NCBI GenBank assembly: GCA_947491935.1
Contig: CANLLF010000001.1
Location: 124,001 to 188,000 of the forward strand
Direction: 5' to 3'
Source of the DNA: an uncultured Roseicyclus sp.
GTDB lineage: Bacteria; Pseudomonadota; Alphaproteobacteria; Rhodobacterales; Rhodobacteraceae
DNA length: 64,000 bases
A model generated the notes under the pieces. The model was not told the DNA's origin. It ran no database searches and saw only the letters and a program-made list of their open reading frames with translations. The first letter of the stretch is position 1; every line of letters begins with the position of its first letter. Below are positions 26,638 to 35,500 of the stretch, one piece after another. A program made the translations under genes and the position numbers.

Positions 26638-26730
26638 GGGCGCTCCTTCCTGTTGGCACGTCCTATCTAGGCGACGGGGAATGGACGGGGCAAGGTGCAA
26701 TGGGCATGTGGGCGCCCGGTCGCCTGCCCG

Positions 26731-27561
26731 CTACAGCATCTTGAAGGCCGAAGGGTCCGGCCCGGTGCGCAGGCCGACGTCAAGCGTGGCGATGGCCGCC
26801 ATCTCTTCACCCGACAGCTCGAAATCGAACACGTCGAGGTTTTCGGCCTGACGTGCGGATTTCACCGACCGCGGGATCACCGCATTGCCCAATTGTATGT
26901 GCCAGCGCAGGATCACCTGGGCGGGGCTTTTGCCGGTACGCGCGGCGGCGGTGGCGATGGGGGCGGCGGCGAACGAGCGCGCATTGCCCAGGGGCGTCCA
27001 GGCCTGTGTGATCACGTCATGGGCCGCGTTGGCCGCCCGCATCTCGGGCTGCTGCAATTCGGGGTTCACCTCGATCTGGTTGACAACCGGAGCCTCGCCG
27101 GTTTCCGCGATGATCCGCTCCAGATGATCCGCGTTGAAGTTCGACACCCCGATGGACCGCATCAGCCCCTCGTTGCGCATCTCAATGAAGGCTTCCCACG
27201 TCTCGACATAACGGTCCTGGCTCGGCACGGGCCAATGGATCAACACGAGGTCAAGCTGATCGACTCCAATCGTCTCCAGGCTGCGCCGGACCGAGGCGCG
27301 GGCCTTGTCGCGACCATGATCGACGTTCCAGACCTTGGTGGTGATGAACACGTCGTCCCGAGGCACACCTGACCGGCGCAGGCCCTCACCAAGCCCGGCC
27401 TCGTTCATGTAGATGTAGGCGCCATCGATCATCCGGTAGCCGGTTTCCAACGCGCTTTGCACCACGTCCGCGGCGCCATCGGCATCGACCTGCCAGATGC
27501 CGAAGCCCAGTTGCGGCATGGTATGGCCGTCATGAAACGTCAGCCGCGGAACATCTGTCAT
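26731..27561 (-). CDS. aldo/keto reductase (2,5-diketo-D-gluconate reductase-like)
   Basis: A 276-residue TIM-barrel NADPH-dependent oxidoreductase. The catalytic tetrad is seen as Asp and Tyr in RMIDGAYIYMNE, Lys in TTKVWN and His in VLIHWPVP. IGVSNFNADHLE and IPRSVKSARQAENL (NADPH binding) complete the family pattern. It sits between fabA and fabB on the same strand, an odd place, since these two are usually adjacent. The substrate is unknown and may have nothing to do with lipids. Confidence 0.9.
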   Translation of the reverse strand: MTDVPRLTFHDGHTMPQLGFGIWQVDADGAADVVQSALETGYRMIDGAYIYMNEAGLGEGLRRSGVPRDDVFITTKVWNVDHGRDKARASVRRSLETIGVDQLDLVLIHWPVPSQDRYVETWEAFIEMRNEGLMRSIGVSNFNADHLERIIAETGEAPVVNQIEVNPELQQPEMRAANAAHDVITQAWTPLGNARSFAAAPIATAAARTGKSPAQVILRWHIQLGNAVIPRSVKSARQAENLDVFDFELSGEEMAAIATLDVGLRTGPDPSAFKML

Positions 27562-27591
27562 TGGTCTTCCCTCCGGGGCGGCCGCGCCGGC

Positions 27592-28101
27592 TCAGCTTTC
27601 GCTCAGCGCGACCTTCATGTCCTTGACCTGATAGATCACTTCACCATCGGCCTCGACGATGCCGTCGGCCACGCCCATCGTCAGGCGTCGCGTCTGGATC
27701 GCCTTGGTGAAATTTACGTAATACGTCAGCATCTTGCGGTCGGGCCGCACCATGCCGGTCAGCTTCACTTCGCCGACACCCAGCGCATAGCCCCGCCCCT
27801 GCCAGCCGCGCCAGCCGAGGTTGAAGCCGGTCAGCTGCCACAACCCGTCTAGGCCCAGACAGCCGGGCATGATCGGATTGCCCGGAAAGTGGCAGGGAAA
27901 GAACCAGAGGTCCGGCTTGATGTCGAATTCGGCCACCACGTGGCCCTTACCGTGCTCCCCGCCATCCCCCGAGATATCGGTGATCCGGTCCATCATCAGC
28001 ATCGGCGGTTCGGGCAATTGCGCATTTCCGGGGCCAAACAGCTCCCCCCGCGCACAGCGCAGCAAATCGTCCCGATCAAAGCTTGTCGGATAGTCGGCCA
28101 T
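27592..28101 (-). CDS. fabA: 3-hydroxydecanoyl-ACP dehydratase/isomerase
   Basis: A 169-residue hot-dog-fold enzyme that dehydrates 3-hydroxydecanoyl-ACP and isomerises the product to the cis-3 form, starting unsaturated fatty acid synthesis. The active site is in [20 protein letters not shown] (His and Asp). The start [14 protein letters not shown] matches family N-termini; a second in-frame ATG 18 bases upstream is possible. It is divergent from irr across 175 bases. Confidence 0.93.
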   Translation of the reverse strand: MADYPTSFDRDDLLRCARGELFGPGNAQLPEPPMLMMDRITDISGDGGEHGKGHVVAEFDIKPDLWFFPCHFPGNPIMPGCLGLDGLWQLTGFNLGWRGWQGRGYALGVGEVKLTGMVRPDRKMLTYYVNFTKAIQTRRLTMGVADGIVEADGEVIYQVKDMKVALSES

Positions 28102-28276
28102 ATGCCCCCCGCTCGTCATGTCCCTGCCGTCTTCGGCCTTGATCCGGTCTATCACCCCGGCCATTTCGGGCGCAAGGCTTGGGCAGGATGTGCCCCGCCT
28201 CGCGACACATGGGCATTTGCAATACGCGCGCAATAGGCCATATAAGCCTGAGACAAAAGTGAAAGCCACGGGATAC

Positions 28277-28696
28277 ATGACCCCCGAAGCCCTCGAACGC
28301 TCGCAGGCCTGGCTTGGCCAGGCCGACCTACGCCCCACACGGCAGCGCCTTGCGCTGGCGTCTTTGCTGGTGGGTGACGGGCAGAACCGGCACGTCACGG
28401 CGGAAGGCCTGCACGAGGCGGTGTTGGGCACCGGCGACAAGGTCTCGCTGGCGACCGTCTACAACACGCTGCGCGCGTTTTGCGAGGCGGGGCTGATGCA
28501 GGAAGTCACCGTCGACGGATCGCGCAGCTATTTCGATACCCGCACCGATGACCACCCGCATTTCTACCTGGAAGGCGACGGCACGCTGACCGATGCGCCG
28601 TCGGGCGAGTTGCAGATCAAGGCGTTGCCATCCGTTCCCGATGGATACGAGATCGCCAAGGTCGACGTCGTGATCCGCCTGCGCAAGACGACTTGA
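28277..28696 (+). CDS. irr: iron response regulator Irr (Fur family)
   Basis: A 139-residue Fur-superfamily repressor. It has a winged helix ([35 protein letters not shown]), the metal/haem region [12 protein letters not shown], and a C-terminal segment ([20 protein letters not shown]) characteristic of alphaproteobacterial Irr, which senses haem status and controls iron genes. No haem regulatory Cys-Pro motif is present at the N-terminus. The divergent fabA neighbour is a recurring arrangement in Rhodobacterales, as far as I recall. Confidence 0.9.
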   Translation: MTPEALERSQAWLGQADLRPTRQRLALASLLVGDGQNRHVTAEGLHEAVLGTGDKVSLATVYNTLRAFCEAGLMQEVTVDGSRSYFDTRTDDHPHFYLEGDGTLTDAPSGELQIKALPSVPDGYEIAKVDVVIRLRKTT

Positions 28697-28941
28697 GCGC
28701 ACGACATCGCAAGATCCTGTTTTTGGTGATCTACCTGGGCCTGACGGGGGTGTTCGTGTTCGCGTTCCATGATCGCTTCTGGCGCTGGCGCGATTGCTTC
28801 AATGAACTTGGCCGCTGCTATGACCCCGAGCAGGCTATCGTCTACACCACCGGCGGGTTCGTCTGGGGTGTGTTCGCGGCGATCTTTGGATGCCTCAGCC
28901 TCCTGAGCCTCTGGCGGCTGCGCGGTTCGCCGCCACGCTGA
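28693..28941 (+). CDS. small hypothetical membrane protein
   Basis: An 82-residue protein from a TTG start that overlaps the irr stop as TTGA. Two hydrophobic helices (about residues 7-26 and 50-73) flank a loop with two Cys (DCFNELGRCYDPEQ). I do not recognise the family. Translational coupling to irr suggests an accessory role near iron or haem regulation, but there is no direct evidence. Confidence 0.6.
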   Translation: MSARHRKILFLVIYLGLTGVFVFAFHDRFWRWRDCFNELGRCYDPEQAIVYTTGGFVWGVFAAIFGCLSLLSLWRLRGSPPR

Positions 28942-29052
28942 AACCGGGCGCAATAGATTTGTCCAATACGCTCCGTTTCGCCCTAGATATTCGGGGGAAA
29001 ACCCCCTAAGCGCCCCTCAACCACGTTCCAAACATATCTCAAGGCCAATCCA

Positions 29053-30870
29053 ATGGACCTCCGCAATATCGCGATCATCGCGCACGTTGACCACGGCAAA
29101 ACGACCCTTGTGGACGAGCTGCTGAAGCAATCCGGCGCCTTCCGCGAAAATCAGGCCGTCGCCGAACGCGCGATGGATTCCAATGATCTGGAGCGCGAGC
29201 GCGGCATCACGATTTTTGCCAAGCCCACCTCGCTTGAATGGAAAGGCACCCGCGTCAACATCGTCGACACGCCCGGCCACGCCGATTTCGGCGGCGAGGT
29301 GGAGCGGATCCTGTCGATGGTGGATGGTGTCGTCTTGCTGGTCGATGCCGCCGAAGGCCCGATGCCGCAGACGAAATTCGTGACGTCCAAGGCGCTGGCC
29401 CTGGGCCTGCGGCCCATCGTGGTGCTCAACAAGGTCGACAAACCCGACGCAGAGCCGGATCGGGCCCTGAATGAAGTCTTTGATTTGTTTGCCAATCTCG
29501 ACGCGAGCGAGGATCAGCTGGACTTCCCGCACATGTATGCTTCGGGCCGCTCCGGTTGGGCGGATCATGAGCTTGACGGGCCGCGCAAGGATCTGAGCGC
29601 GCTCTTCAACCTGATCGTGAACCACGTGCCCAAGCCGCGCCAGATCGCCCATCAGAATGATGATTTCCGGATGCTGGCTACAACCCTTGGCGCCGATCCG
29701 TTCGTGGGCCGCCTGCTGACGGGCCGAGTGGAATCCGGCCGCCTGAAGGTTGGCCAAACGGTGCAGACGCTCAGCCGCCTGGGCGAGAAGATCGAACAAT
29801 TCCGCGTCACCCGCATTCAGGCCTTCCGCGGGCTGCAGCAGCAGGACATCGACGAAGCGCTGGCGGGCGATATCGTGTCCCTTGCGGGTATGACGAAATC
29901 CACCGTCGCCGACACGATCTGCGCGTTGGCCGTGGAGGACCCGCTGGAAGCGCAACCCATTGATCCGCCCACGATTACCGTGACCTTCGGCATCAACGAC
30001 AGCCCGCTGGCCGGCAAGGACGGCAAGAAGGTGCAATCCCGCGTGATCCGCGAACGCCTGATGAAAGAGGCGGAATCGAACGTTGCGATCAAGGTTTCCG
30101 ACACCCCGGGCGGCGAGGCCTTTGAGGTGGCCGGACGCGGCGAATTGCAGATGGGCGTGTTGATCGAGAACATGCGCCGTGAGGGGTTTGAGCTCAGCAT
30201 CTCCCGCCCGCAAGTCCTGTTCCGCGAGATCGACGATGTGCGCCACGAGCCGGTCGAAGAGGTCACCATCGATGTCGATGACGACTATTCCGGCGCGGTG
30301 ATCGAAAAGCTGACGGGCTCCCGCAAGGGTGAGTTGGTGGAGATGAAACCGGCAGGTGCCGGCAAGACGCGCATCATCGCCCATGTCCCCTCCCGCGGCC
30401 TCATCGGCTATCACGGCGAGTTTCTGACAGATACGCGCGGCACCGGCGTTCTGAACCGCGTCTTCCACGAATGGGCCCCCTACAAAGGCCCGATCCCGGG
30501 CCGCCGTCAGGGGGTTCTGATCTCGATGGAAAACGGGACATCCGTGGCGTTTGCGCTATGGAATCTGGAGGATCGCGGCAAGATGTTTATCGGCGCGCAG
30601 GCGCCTGTCTATACCGGCATGATCATCGGTGAGCATTCCCGCGACAACGATCTGGAAGTGAACCCTCTGAAGGGCAAGAAGCTCACCAACGTGCGCGCGT
30701 CCGGCACCGATGAGGCCGTGCGTCTGACCACGCCGGTGACGATGTCGCTGGAACAGGCCATAGCCTATGTGGATGACGACGAGCTGGTCGAAGTCACGCC
30801 CAATGCGATCCGCCTGCGCAAGCGTTACCTCGATCCGCATGAGCGGAAACGGCAAGCGCGGGCGGGATAA
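29053..30870 (+). CDS. typA: translational GTPase TypA/BipA
   Basis: A 605-residue ribosome-binding GTPase. G1 is [10 protein letters not shown], the switch region has [12 protein letters not shown]3 is [11 protein letters not shown] and G4 is [11 protein letters not shown]-like domains III and V and the BipA-specific C-terminal domain ([20 protein letters not shown]) follow. It supports ribosome assembly and stress or low-temperature growth. Normal length. Confidence 0.95.
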   Translation: MDLRNIAIIAHVDHGKTTLVDELLKQSGAFRENQAVAERAMDSNDLERERGITIFAKPTSLEWKGTRVNIVDTPGHADFGGEVERILSMVDGVVLLVDAAEGPMPQTKFVTSKALALGLRPIVVLNKVDKPDAEPDRALNEVFDLFANLDASEDQLDFPHMYASGRSGWADHELDGPRKDLSALFNLIVNHVPKPRQIAHQNDDFRMLATTLGADPFVGRLLTGRVESGRLKVGQTVQTLSRLGEKIEQFRVTRIQAFRGLQQQDIDEALAGDIVSLAGMTKSTVADTICALAVEDPLEAQPIDPPTITVTFGINDSPLAGKDGKKVQSRVIRERLMKEAESNVAIKVSDTPGGEAFEVAGRGELQMGVLIENMRREGFELSISRPQVLFREIDDVRHEPVEEVTIDVDDDYSGAVIEKLTGSRKGELVEMKPAGAGKTRIIAHVPSRGLIGYHGEFLTDTRGTGVLNRVFHEWAPYKGPIPGRRQGVLISMENGTSVAFALWNLEDRGKMFIGAQAPVYTGMIIGEHSRDNDLEVNPLKGKKLTNVRASGTDEAVRLTTPVTMSLEQAIAYVDDDELVEVTPNAIRLRKRYLDPHERKRQARAG

Positions 30871-30886
30871 ACCGCTGCCCTGAAAC

Positions 30887-30922
30887 AAAAAAGCCCCCGC
30901 AGGGCGCGGGGCCATGCGGGGG
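30887..30922 (-). terminator. terminator of cysE
   Basis: On the minus strand an 8-bp stem (CCCCCGCA / TGCGGGGG) is followed by CTTTTTT, 23 bases after the cysE stop. Because typA converges here, it may also slow plus-strand transcription, but there is no T-run on that side. Confidence 0.8.
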
Positions 30923-30944
30923 ATCAGTCACAGGGGTCTCAAGA

Positions 30945-31763
30945 TTAGAGGGTCCGGGTGGAGCCCCCAAACAGGTGATCCATGCTCAGCGACGGCTGAT
31001 CGCAGCCCGCCTCGCCCACGATCTTGGAGGGGACGCCTGCCACGGTCTTGCAGGGCGGCACGGCCTCCAGCACAACCGAACCGGCCGCGATGCGGGAGCA
31101 ATGGCCGACCTCGATATTGCCAAGCACTTTCGCGCCCGCGCCGATCAGCACACCGTTGCCGATTTTGGGGTGACGGTCTTCCTCTTCCTTGCCGGTGCCG
31201 CCGAGGGTGACGGAATGCAGCATGGAGACGTTGTCGCCCACCACCGCCGTCTCGCCGATGACGATGGAATGGGCATGGTCGATCATGATCCCCTGCCCCA
31301 CACGGGCGGCGGGGTGGATGTCGACACCAAACACCTCGGACACGCGCATCTGGATGAAGTACGACAGGTCCTTCCGCCCCTGCCGCCACAGCCAATGGCC
31401 GACACGATAGGCGGTGATCGCCTGGAACCCTTTGAAAAACAACAAGGGTTGCAGGAAGCGGTGGCAGGCGGGATCGCGATCATAGACCGCGACGATATCG
31501 GCGCGGGCCTGCGCACCAAGGATCGGATCCGACGCAAACGCCTCATCCGCGATCTCGCGCAGAAGCTGTTCGGACATTTCGGATGAGGCCAGCTTTTGCG
31601 CAACCCGGTAGGCCAGCGCTTTTTCAAGGGAGGGGTGGTGCAGGACGCAGGCATGGACCAACCCGCCAAGCAACGGCTCGTCGGCGATGGCTGTCGATGC
31701 CTCGTCGGTGATCCGGCGCCAGACCGGATCGAGTTCACTTACATGGGTCTGAGTGCGCGCCAT
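30945..31763 (-). CDS. cysE: serine O-acetyltransferase
   Basis: A 272-residue enzyme that acetylates serine with acetyl-CoA, the first step of cysteine synthesis. The helical N-terminal domain is followed by left-handed beta-helix hexapeptide repeats (IDHAHSIVIGETAVVGDN, HPKIGNGVLIGAGAKVLGNI) with the active-site His residues in DHAHS and MLHSVTLGGTG. It marks the 3' border of the GTA cluster, 113 bases from its last gene, a position also described for GTA clusters of Rhodobacterales. Confidence 0.94.
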   Translation of the reverse strand: MARTQTHVSELDPVWRRITDEASTAIADEPLLGGLVHACVLHHPSLEKALAYRVAQKLASSEMSEQLLREIADEAFASDPILGAQARADIVAVYDRDPACHRFLQPLLFFKGFQAITAYRVGHWLWRQGRKDLSYFIQMRVSEVFGVDIHPAARVGQGIMIDHAHSIVIGETAVVGDNVSMLHSVTLGGTGKEEEDRHPKIGNGVLIGAGAKVLGNIEVGHCSRIAAGSVVLEAVPPCKTVAGVPSKIVGEAGCDQPSLSMDHLFGGSTRTL

Positions 31764-31875
31764 GGGCCGCCTCCTTTGCCTGCTGTTGTACCCAAGATAG
31801 GGGACGGGCAGGCAAAGGTCCATAAAACGAAAACGTGCAAACTATCAGCTGAGCTAACACATGCCGATGCAGGGA

Positions 31876-32583
31876 TCAGACCGGATCGGGCAGCGACAGA
31901 TCCGCGTAATGGGCGACCAGTCGGATTGTTCCTCCGGCGAAATCGCCGCCTTGCGCGGTGATCTCCAGCGCCGTCGGGCTCCAATAAACCAAGGGCGCGC
32001 CGGGGCCGTTGACCCAGGAATTCTGGGCGGTGCCAAGGCCAGAGCCATAGCGTTGCAGATCGCCGGAGACGCCCAGGTCCCAACTGCTGGCGGCGCCGGT
32101 GATCGCGTCGATCACCCGGCCGGTGACACCGTAGGCAATCGAGCGCTCTGGGAACAGGGTCGGCGTGGTCACGCTTGGCCCCGCACTCAACGGCACGTCG
32201 ATCTCAACAGACGCCACGTTGAACGACGCACCGTTCGGGCTGAGGCTTTGGGCGCCGATCCGCCAGTTCGTGCCATCGAAAGTGGCCTGCGCACCGGCAT
32301 CAATCACCATCGCCCGCCACCCGGCCCGCGGCGGCACGAAGATCCAGCCGCCACCCGACGCGATGGCAATGGCGCCATCCTGCCCGGCCCATGCATCAAC
32401 CGCCCCGGCGGGCACGGAGTAGACAAGGCCATCCGTAGCGGCCGGCGGTGTGATCGTGTTGACCGATTGCAGGCGCAGTTGCGCCAACCCGTCCAGACGC
32501 ACCAGCGCCTCGTTGACGGTCACGTGTTTCTGGGCCTGGGCCGGAGCCAGTAGCGGAAGGGCCAATTCGGGGGTGTCAGTCAT
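31876..32583 (-). CDS. DUF2793 domain-containing protein at the distal end of the GTA cluster
   Basis: A 235-residue protein. Residues 1-85 form the DUF2793 region (LPLLAPAQAQKHVTVNEALV, GGGWIFVPPRAGWRAMV), found in phage and GTA fibre proteins. The rest is beta-rich and ends in SLPDPV. The R. capsulatus GTA tail fibre, encoded elsewhere, has the same domain, so a tail-fibre or receptor-contact role is likely. Its ATG overlaps the last 8 bases of the g15 frame, which implies cotranslation. Confidence 0.8.
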   Translation of the reverse strand: MTDTPELALPLLAPAQAQKHVTVNEALVRLDGLAQLRLQSVNTITPPAATDGLVYSVPAGAVDAWAGQDGAIAIASGGGWIFVPPRAGWRAMVIDAGAQATFDGTNWRIGAQSLSPNGASFNVASVEIDVPLSAGPSVTTPTLFPERSIAYGVTGRVIDAITGAASSWDLGVSGDLQRYGSGLGTAQNSWVNGPGAPLVYWSPTALEITAQGGDFAGGTIRLVAHYADLSLPDPV

Positions 32584-35500
32584 TGATCTCGATCCTTGCA
32601 ACAGGCCCCGCTCCGAACCGTTCGGAGATTTGGGCAACTTCGATGGAATAGGGGCTTTGCGTGCCGTCAGCGGCGCGCATCGCATCGGAATAGGTGTAGG
32701 CGGGCGTGGTCAGGACCTCTTCGCGCCGGATGCCGCCGGTATCGCGGATCCGAAGAAGATATTGCTCCGACGCCTCACCCAGCGGCACGTCGATCCCATC
32801 CCAATTGTCCGCATCGATGCGGGAGCGGCGGATCCAGCTGACCTCCCGTGCCGCACCCTGACGGGCGGATCGCAGATGAACCGGGGAATAAGGCCGAAGC
32901 CCAATCCCCTGAAACGCCGCAACTTTCTCGGTGTAGCTGTCATCATCCACGGATCGCCGCGCGGGGCCCACGCGCCAATGGCGCTCCAACCCCCGCGCGG
33001 AACTGGGCAGATCCACCTGCCCCACGGCGCTGTTCAGCAACACGAACAGGCTTCCGGCGGGCCAGATATCAGGCATGACGGCGTCGGTGCCCTGCTGACC
33101 CCGGAGGCGCAAGCCGATCTGCCAGGTCTCCACACCCACGAGTGTGGCGTCAGCGAACTGGATGACCTCCCAAAGATCGTCCTCCCCCGACCCGATCGCG
33201 GCGGCATTCGCGCCGGACAGGACAGTCGCCATGTCGGCCGATGACAGGTTACCTGTCTCCAACCGCACCGTCAGGTCACCCGACCGGTCCCAAAGACCCG
33301 AGCGTTGCGCCAGAAGGGGCGTCTCGAGGGTGCCGATGATCGCGGGCTGCTCGACCAATGTGTTGAGCGTGAAGCCGTCGGATCCCGGCGCGGAATAGAC
33401 CGCGACGGTCCCCGGCCAGGGATCAGCGGCCACCGCCAGACGCGGCACATGCTCGATCTCGTCACCGGTCAGAAGCGGCAGGTCGAGGAAGACAGGCGTC
33501 ACCGGCAGGGGCGGCACAAAGGCCTCAACCCGCACCGGATCCTCCACCTCATCGGATGGGATCGCGGTGGTCGGCTCGACCCGCACGGCTTCCACCTGGC
33601 GGAAGCCCAGATCCTCGATCCGATCGATGCGCCATTTGTGCCCGTCCTCGGTGGCCACCAGGGCCCCCGCCCCAATCGCGCGTTGCGAGGGCGGCAAAGC
33701 GAAGCGCAGTGTGTCTTGCGCCACCCGCCCATCGGCCAGCCAGCGCTCGGCCATCCCCTGCCCTTCGGACCGCGTCAGCGCCAGGGGCAGATCGACGTCG
33801 TTCACCTGATCGGCCCCGTCGCCGGGATGGATCGCCTCGGACACCTTGTCGTCATAGGCGCCCTCGGCCTCGGTATATCCAATGCGCAAGCGCCCCACCG
33901 TTTCGGCCTCGGGCGCGCGGATATGGGTGAACCCGCCTTCGCCATCATCGTCCCGCGCCGTCAGAGGCTCTTCGATCACCGCCTCGGCGATTTCGGGGAT
34001 CGGCAGGAAGACAAGTTTTCCATCCCGTTCAACCGCATGGAAGCTGTAGGCCAGCATCAGGGGCTGCAGACGGGCACGAGCGCTTTGCGTCTGGGCCGAC
34101 ATATGGCCGCGCACCAGACCGAACAGCGCCGAGACGTCGTAATCCGTCACCCCGGCCTCTTCGCAGATCTCCGCAACCACAAGGTCAAGCGGCTGCGCAT
34201 CAAGACGCCCCGTGACCCAATGCCCCCGCGTCCAGTTTCCACCATCCGACCAGCGGTCGATATCGTTGGGGAAGGCTGGCCATGGCCGGGCGTCCCATGC
34301 CCAGGCATGGGCGCGGCTCAGGTCCAGCATCGGGCCAGCATATTGATCGGATTGCGGGTTTCTGCCCGGCTCGGCCCAGTAATCCATGACCGCACGCAGG
34401 TATTGCGCCTGGATCAGATCATCGCGCCGCCCGTTGGAAAAGTGCGGAATATCGCTTTCCGAGCTTTTGGGGTCGAGGAACTTGTTCGGCTCGTTGCTGC
34501 CCTTGTCGATGGCGGCACAGCCAAATTCGGTGAACCAAATGGGTTTGGATCTCGGCACCCAAGCCGTATCTGCATTCGCGACTTCTACCGTGATGCTCGA
34601 GATCTGTTGAACCGCGCCCACAACCGATGTTGCCGTCGCCCCGTTCAGGCCAAGGGCAACCCGCCAGCTACTTGCGTCGGCCGAGATCTGGCCCGCACCC
34701 AAAAGGTCATGCGGGTTGAACTCGGCGCTGCGTTCGACCCATCCATCGACGATTGTCAGCCCCGACCAACTCGCGATTTCGTACGTGCCGTCCGCGCTGC
34801 CATCGCTTGCATGCGCCGCAAGCCACAGGGAGTGGCGGTGGGGGTTTCCGTCACCGGATTCTGACAGAAGCCGCGTGCGTAATGTGACCCGGATCACCTG
34901 ATCGCGCACAAAGGGCCGGGTGCTGCGCTCGGACGTGATACCAAACGTATCCGTGGCCTGCAGCACCCAGCCTTCACCGGGCACGTCGATCCGGTCGACC
35001 CCCGCCCGGTCCTGTATGGCGTCGGCCCCCGCCAGCGCGCCTTCGTCGAGATCAGCACCGTCGATCCAGTAGGTTCCGGTGGCATGGATTCCATCGAAAC
35101 CGGGGCCGCTGAGCGGCAGGTCCCCAACGCGGACGCCATCGCGGCGCTCCGTATGCGGGTTCGACCACCAATTGCGGAGATCCTTGAACCGATAGATCCA
35201 CGGCTCCCCCGCGCCGTCGGAAATCGGCGCGCGGGTCTGCTCGTTGCGGGCCTCGTCATCGGCGTAATACCAATCGAATCCTTCGCCGCCTTCGATTCCG
35301 CTTTTCAGGTAATCCAGCCGGTGGATCGGGCCGTTTTCCTGGTCCAGATGCCCGGTCCCGTCGCGCCAATCGCTGATCGGCATGTAATTGTCGATGGCCA
35401 CCACATCGATATTGTCGTCGGCCCAGAGCGCATCGAGGTGGAAGAACACATCCCCACTGCCATCCTGCGGCTGATACCCGAAATATTCCGACCAATCGGC

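Noticed and set aside
28102-28276. Iron-control element (Irr box) between fabA and irr
   Set aside because: I looked for a TTTAGAA-type inverted repeat and found only short TTGC/GCAA symmetry, too weak to report.
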